The position numbers were made by a program, and so were the translations under genes. The notes beneath the pieces were generated by a model. It saw only the letters and a list, made by a program, of their open reading frames with translations, made no database searches and was not told the DNA's origin. A stretch of DNA of 64,000 bases from Trinickia violacea. GTDB taxonomy: Bacteria > Pseudomonadota > Gammaproteobacteria > Burkholderiales > Burkholderiaceae. Within the stretch, counting starts at the first letter, position 1. Every line of letters starts with the position of its first letter. This document shows, one piece after another, positions 61,220-64,000 of the stretch. The stretch is from positions 2,356,001-2,420,000 of the forward strand of contig NZ_CP040078.1 of the NCBI RefSeq assembly GCF_005280735.1, read 5' to 3'.

Positions 61220-61909
61220 ATGCTCAAATCGATCGCCCCCGAACTGTGGCACCTCCAGCGCGATTTCGCACTGGTTGGCGGAATCCGCATTTCCTCGCGC
61301 ATGACGGTCGTCCGGCTCGCGGATGCGTCGCTCTGGCTGCACGCTCCGGTGCCGCTTTCGGCTGACGTGCGATCGCAGCTCGCCGCATTGGGAGACGTTC
61401 GATACATTGTCGCGCCGAATAAATTGCATCACCTGTTCGTGACCGACTGCGCCGCTGCGTTTCCGGCCGCAGCCATTTACGGCGCCCCGGGCCTGAAGAA
61501 GAAGCGCCCCGACCTGGCCGCCATGCGCGAGCTGACTCGCGAAATCGAGCCGCAATGGTCGCAAGACCTCGAGCAGACCTTTTTCGACGGCTTCCCGCTC
61601 GGCAACGAAACCATCTGGTTTCACAAGCGCTCGCGCACGCTGATCGTGACCGACCTGTGCCAGTGCTGGCAAGGCGAAATGCCGTTTGCGTCAAAGCTGT
61701 ATGCCTCGCTGACCGGCGTGAGAAATCGTCTCGCCGTGCCTCGCACCATACAGCTGGCCGTCAAGAATCGCGAGGCGGCGCGCGCCAGCGCCGCGAAAAT
61801 CCTGGGCTATCCGTTCGAACGCGTCGTCACCGCGCACAATTCGATCGTCGAACACGACGCCCACGCGGCCGTGGAGCGTGCGTTCGCTTGCTTCGGTCCC
61901 GCCAGGTAA
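61220..61909 (+). CDS. DUF4336-family protein
   Basis: A 229-residue soluble protein. LWHLQRDFALVGGIRISSRMTVVRL, VRYIVAPNKLHHLFVTDCAAAFPAAAIYGAPGL and DGFPLGNETIWFHKRSRTLIVTDLC resemble a beta-lactamase-like fold (metal-dependent hydrolase superfamily) reduced in metal ligands, as in DUF4336. Function unknown. The ATG at 61220 is the first that gives the conserved start; the upstream frame is low quality. Confidence 0.78.
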   Translation: MLKSIAPELWHLQRDFALVGGIRISSRMTVVRLADASLWLHAPVPLSADVRSQLAALGDVRYIVAPNKLHHLFVTDCAAAFPAAAIYGAPGLKKKRPDLAAMRELTREIEPQWSQDLEQTFFDGFPLGNETIWFHKRSRTLIVTDLCQCWQGEMPFASKLYASLTGVRNRLAVPRTIQLAVKNREAARASAAKILGYPFERVVTAHNSIVEHDAHAAVERAFACFGPAR

Positions 61910-61984
61910 AGCCGGCGCGAATCCGCCCCATCCGTTACCTGTCGGGTAATGGAAACCCGGCGCCGTTTGACTATCATCCGCACC

Positions 61985-62839
61985 ATGAGCACATTGAGCG
62001 CCCCCCTGATCCCGTCCCCCGCGCCGAGCGCGGCGAGCCGCACTGTCGGCGACATGCTGCGCGAATGGCGGCAGCGGCGACGCATGAGCCAATTGCTGCT
62101 CGCGTCCGAAGCCGAGATTTCGACGCGCCATCTCTCGTTCGTCGAATCGGGCCGGGCGCTGCCGAGCCGCGAGATGGTCATGCACCTTGCCGAGCGGCTC
62201 GAGGTACCGCTGCGGGCGCGCAACGCGCTGCTCGTCGCGGCCGGTTACGCGCCGCTCTTTCGCGAACGGCCGCTTTCGGACCCCCAATTGAGCGCCGCGC
62301 GGCAAGCGGTCGATCTCGTGCTCAAGGGCCACGAACCGTATCCGGCGCTCGCGATCGACCGCCATTGGACGATGGTCGCCGCCAACCGCGCGATTGCGCC
62401 GCTCGTCGCGCGGGCCGATCCCAAGCTGCTGGCCGGGCCGGTCAATGTGCTGCGGCTGTCGCTGCATCCGGACGGGCTCGCGCCGCACATCGTCAACTGG
62501 CACGCATGGCGCGAGCATGTGATCGGGCGCGTGCAGCGTCAGGCGGAAACGAGCGGCGACGCGACGCTTGCCGCGCTCGTCGGCGAATTGAGCGCCTACC
62601 CTGCGCCGCCGCATGCGCGCAAGCCGGATCCAGCCGGCGCGTTCGAAGCGAATCAGATCGCCGTCCCGTTCCGGCTCGCCACCGACCTCGGCGTGCTGTC
62701 GTTCTTCAGCACGACGACCGTGTTCGGCACGCCGGTCGACGTGACGTTGTCCGAACTCGCCATCGAAGCGTTCTTCCCCGCCGACGATGACACCGCGCGG
62801 GCACTGCGGGCCTACGCGGAAACCCAGGCCGCCCCCTAG
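61985..62839 (+). CDS. XRE-family regulator with MmyB-like ligand domain
   Basis: A 284-residue regulator. Residues 20-75 form the helix-turn-helix (VGDMLREWRQRRRMSQLLLASEAEISTRHLSFVESGRALPSREMVMHLAERLEVP covers it). Residues 95-270 match the MmyB/PAS-like domain with YPALAIDRHWTMVAANRAI and LRLSLHPDGLAPHIVNWHAWREHV and FRLATDLGVLSFFSTTTVFGTPVDVTLSELAIEAFFPAD. It overlaps the receptor stop codon by 4 bases on the opposite strand. Relatives often sit beside an oxidoreductase gene that they control; none is here. Confidence 0.88.
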   Translation: MSTLSAPLIPSPAPSAASRTVGDMLREWRQRRRMSQLLLASEAEISTRHLSFVESGRALPSREMVMHLAERLEVPLRARNALLVAAGYAPLFRERPLSDPQLSAARQAVDLVLKGHEPYPALAIDRHWTMVAANRAIAPLVARADPKLLAGPVNVLRLSLHPDGLAPHIVNWHAWREHVIGRVQRQAETSGDATLAALVGELSAYPAPPHARKPDPAGAFEANQIAVPFRLATDLGVLSFFSTTTVFGTPVDVTLSELAIEAFFPADDDTARALRAYAETQAAP

Positions 62840-64000
62840 AAATCGATCTTGGCGTTCAGGCTGAGCGTGCGCGGATCGCCGGGCTTGATGTAGTCGGCGT
62901 ACTGGAATTCCCAGTACCGGCGATTGGCCAGGTTATCGATCGCGGCGCGGAGCGTGACGTCGTGGCCGGCGATTGCGGTGCTATACGTGGCCCCGGCGTT
63001 GACGAGCAGAAAGCCGGGCGCAGCCAGGTTGCCCGCTGCACGCACTTGCGTATTCCCCGTGAATTTGGCGTCGACGCCGAGCTTCAAGCCGGGCACGGCC
63101 CGTACCGCGTACTGCGCATACGCGGCGGCCACGTAAGCGGGGGCGCCCGCGACGCGGTTGCCGTCGTAGGACGTGCCCTTCGCGTACCAGGTATCGAGCC
63201 ACATCAGGTTGCCGCCGAGTTCCCACTGCGAGCCGAGGTGCGTGGATGCGCCCAATTCGATCCCTTGATAAATCGACTTGCCGTCTTCGACGTAGACGTT
63301 GTCGCCGTTTGCGTAAGCCGCGCCGCGTTCGATGCGGAACACCGCAGCCGTCGCACTCCAGCGCGCATGCTCGCTCTTCACGCCGATTTCGTATTGCTTG
63401 CTGCGCAGCGGATTCAATTGCTGGCCGTAGTTCGCGTAGCCGACGCCGACTTGCGGGCCTTGCTCGAGGGCTTCGACATAGCTCGCATAGAGCGTCGTCT
63501 GCGGCTCGACTTTGAACATCAGCGCGACGGTCGGCGTGAGCACGGCGTTCTCGTCGTAGGTCGATGCCGTCGATCCGGTCGTCGTGTACGACGTCTGCGA
63601 GTAGTTCGTGTAGCGCAGGCCGCCGAGGATGGACCAGCGCTCGGTGATCTGCATCGTGTCGCTCGCGAACAGCGACTTCTGCGTGATGACGCTGTCGCGA
63701 TAGGTCTGCAAACCGCTCTTGCCGGGATAGCGGTACGGGTTCGGCAGATAGAGATTGCCCGCGCCGAGCGTCGCAGAGTACGGATTCGCGGAGTAATAGT
63801 TCAGCTGCTTTTGCCACGCCGCGCCGAATACGAGTTCGTGCGTGAACGGGCCGGTTTTCAGCTTGCCTTCCAGCATCGCCTGCCACTGGCTGAACTGGTG
63901 GGCCTCGTTGCTGTTCCAGCGCGAGTCGCTGTAGTCGCCCGCGCTGTTCAGCAGATAAAGCGTGCTCTCGTTGCGTTCGCGCGTGACCGTGCTGTAGCTG
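62836..64000 (-). CDS. TonB-dependent (siderophore-type) receptor, C-terminal part
   Basis: Outer-membrane beta-barrel receptor; the 5' end lies beyond the window. The frame is open through base 64000 (the visible end begins SYSTVTRERNESTLYLLN). Alternating strands and aromatic residues are typical: WSILGGLRYTNYSQTSY, TTLYASYVEALEQGPQVGVGYANYGQQLNPLRSKQYEIGVKSEHARW, and the last strands NRRYWEFQYADYIKPGDPRTLSLNAKIDF ending in Phe, the usual barrel-assembly signal. Substrate is probably an iron-siderophore. Confidence 0.9.
   Translation of the reverse strand, partial: SYSTVTRERNESTLYLLNSAGDYSDSRWNSNEAHQFSQWQAMLEGKLKTGPFTHELVFGAAWQKQLNYYSANPYSATLGAGNLYLPNPYRYPGKSGLQTYRDSVITQKSLFASDTMQITERWSILGGLRYTNYSQTSYTTTGSTASTYDENAVLTPTVALMFKVEPQTTLYASYVEALEQGPQVGVGYANYGQQLNPLRSKQYEIGVKSEHARWSATAAVFRIERGAAYANGDNVYVEDGKSIYQGIELGASTHLGSQWELGGNLMWLDTWYAKGTSYDGNRVAGAPAYVAAAYAQYAVRAVPGLKLGVDAKFTGNTQVRAAGNLAAPGFLLVNAGATYSTAIAGHDVTLRAAIDNLANRRYWEFQYADYIKPGDPRTLSLNAKIDF

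Noticed and set aside
58887..61304. Very long plus-strand frame opposite isocitrate dehydrogenase
   Set aside because: It is the complementary-strand shadow of the icd gene, caused by high-GC codon bias, and is extremely Arg/His-rich.
1..64000. CRISPR arrays, rRNA, tRNA, prophage or integrative element
   Set aside because: No regularly spaced repeats, no tRNA- or rRNA-like conserved segments, and no integrase, transposase or phage structural genes were recognised.

Overview
The window is a high-GC, gene-dense bacterial chromosome segment. It carries a LuxI synthase with every canonical LuxI residue at the expected number, single-domain FrcA-type sugar importers, a fused QuiC1-type dehydroshikimate dehydratase, monomeric NADP isocitrate dehydrogenase, PxpB/PxpC and many LysR, AraC, TetR and DeoR regulators. 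This points to Burkholderiaceae (Paraburkholderia, Trinickia or Caballeronia-like). That placement is inference from gene content. No rRNA, tRNA, prophage, IS element or CRISPR array was seen.

Layout. 0-3 kb: acyl-homoserine-lactone synthase, a Lys/Ala-rich protein, alkyladenine glycosylase and a Ca2+/H+ antiporter. 3-6.5 kb: a truncated DUF2968 protein and a LysR / P2C-reductase / proline-racemase-family operon whose racemase-family gene is decayed. 6.5-11 kb: an orphan C39-like peptidase and a sensory unit (BetR-HTH response regulator, hybrid histidine kinase, exported oxidoreductase-fold protein). 11-18.7 kb: an AmaB-like aldehyde dehydrogenase, an frcBCA-ROK sugar import operon and a DAO-family flavoenzyme. 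18.8-24.6 kb: a quinate/shikimate catabolic module (TetR, MFS, shikimate dehydrogenase, AroQ, QuiC1). 24.6-28 kb: a lipoprotein, a small protein and an orphan TAXI solute-binding protein beside a zinc-ribbon/repeat membrane protein. 28.3-34.8 kb: an SDR, then trans-4-hydroxy-L-proline catabolism (AraC, three-subunit D-hydroxyproline dehydrogenase, epimerase, divergent deaminase). 34.9-37.2 kb: DHA2 efflux, a small protein and DoxX. 37.5-48.4 kb: a deoxyribose/ribose-type regulon (DeoR, ABC importer, kinase, RbsD, ALDH16-like enzyme, DeoC). 48.4-52.3 kb: small proteins, a SBP56 methanethiol-oxidase-like protein with a membrane partner, and LysR. 52.5-57.8 kb: VOC protein, PxpB, PxpC, and MHS and NCS1 transporters. 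57.9-64 kb: a VapBC-type toxin-antitoxin, isocitrate dehydrogenase, DUF4336, an XRE regulator and a TonB-dependent receptor that runs off the window.

Most of the segment is a chain of self-contained catabolic cassettes (hydroxyproline, pipecolate/lysine, a sugar, quinate, deoxyribose, oxoproline), each beside its own regulator, as expected of a soil or plant-associated bacterium. The least expected signals are regulatory. An almost identical 18-bp block lies exactly 63 nt before both the deoR and deoC starts. A 46-bp-arm mirrored repeat sits between the divergent hydroxyproline genes. A GC-rich hairpin buries the Shine-Dalgarno sequence of the ABC ATPase gene. Two hairpins downstream of deoR carry compensatory base changes. 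Further items are a racemase-family gene that has lost both catalytic segments, and an unusual TAXI / zinc-ribbon gene pair.

All family assignments come from reading motifs. No database search was run.
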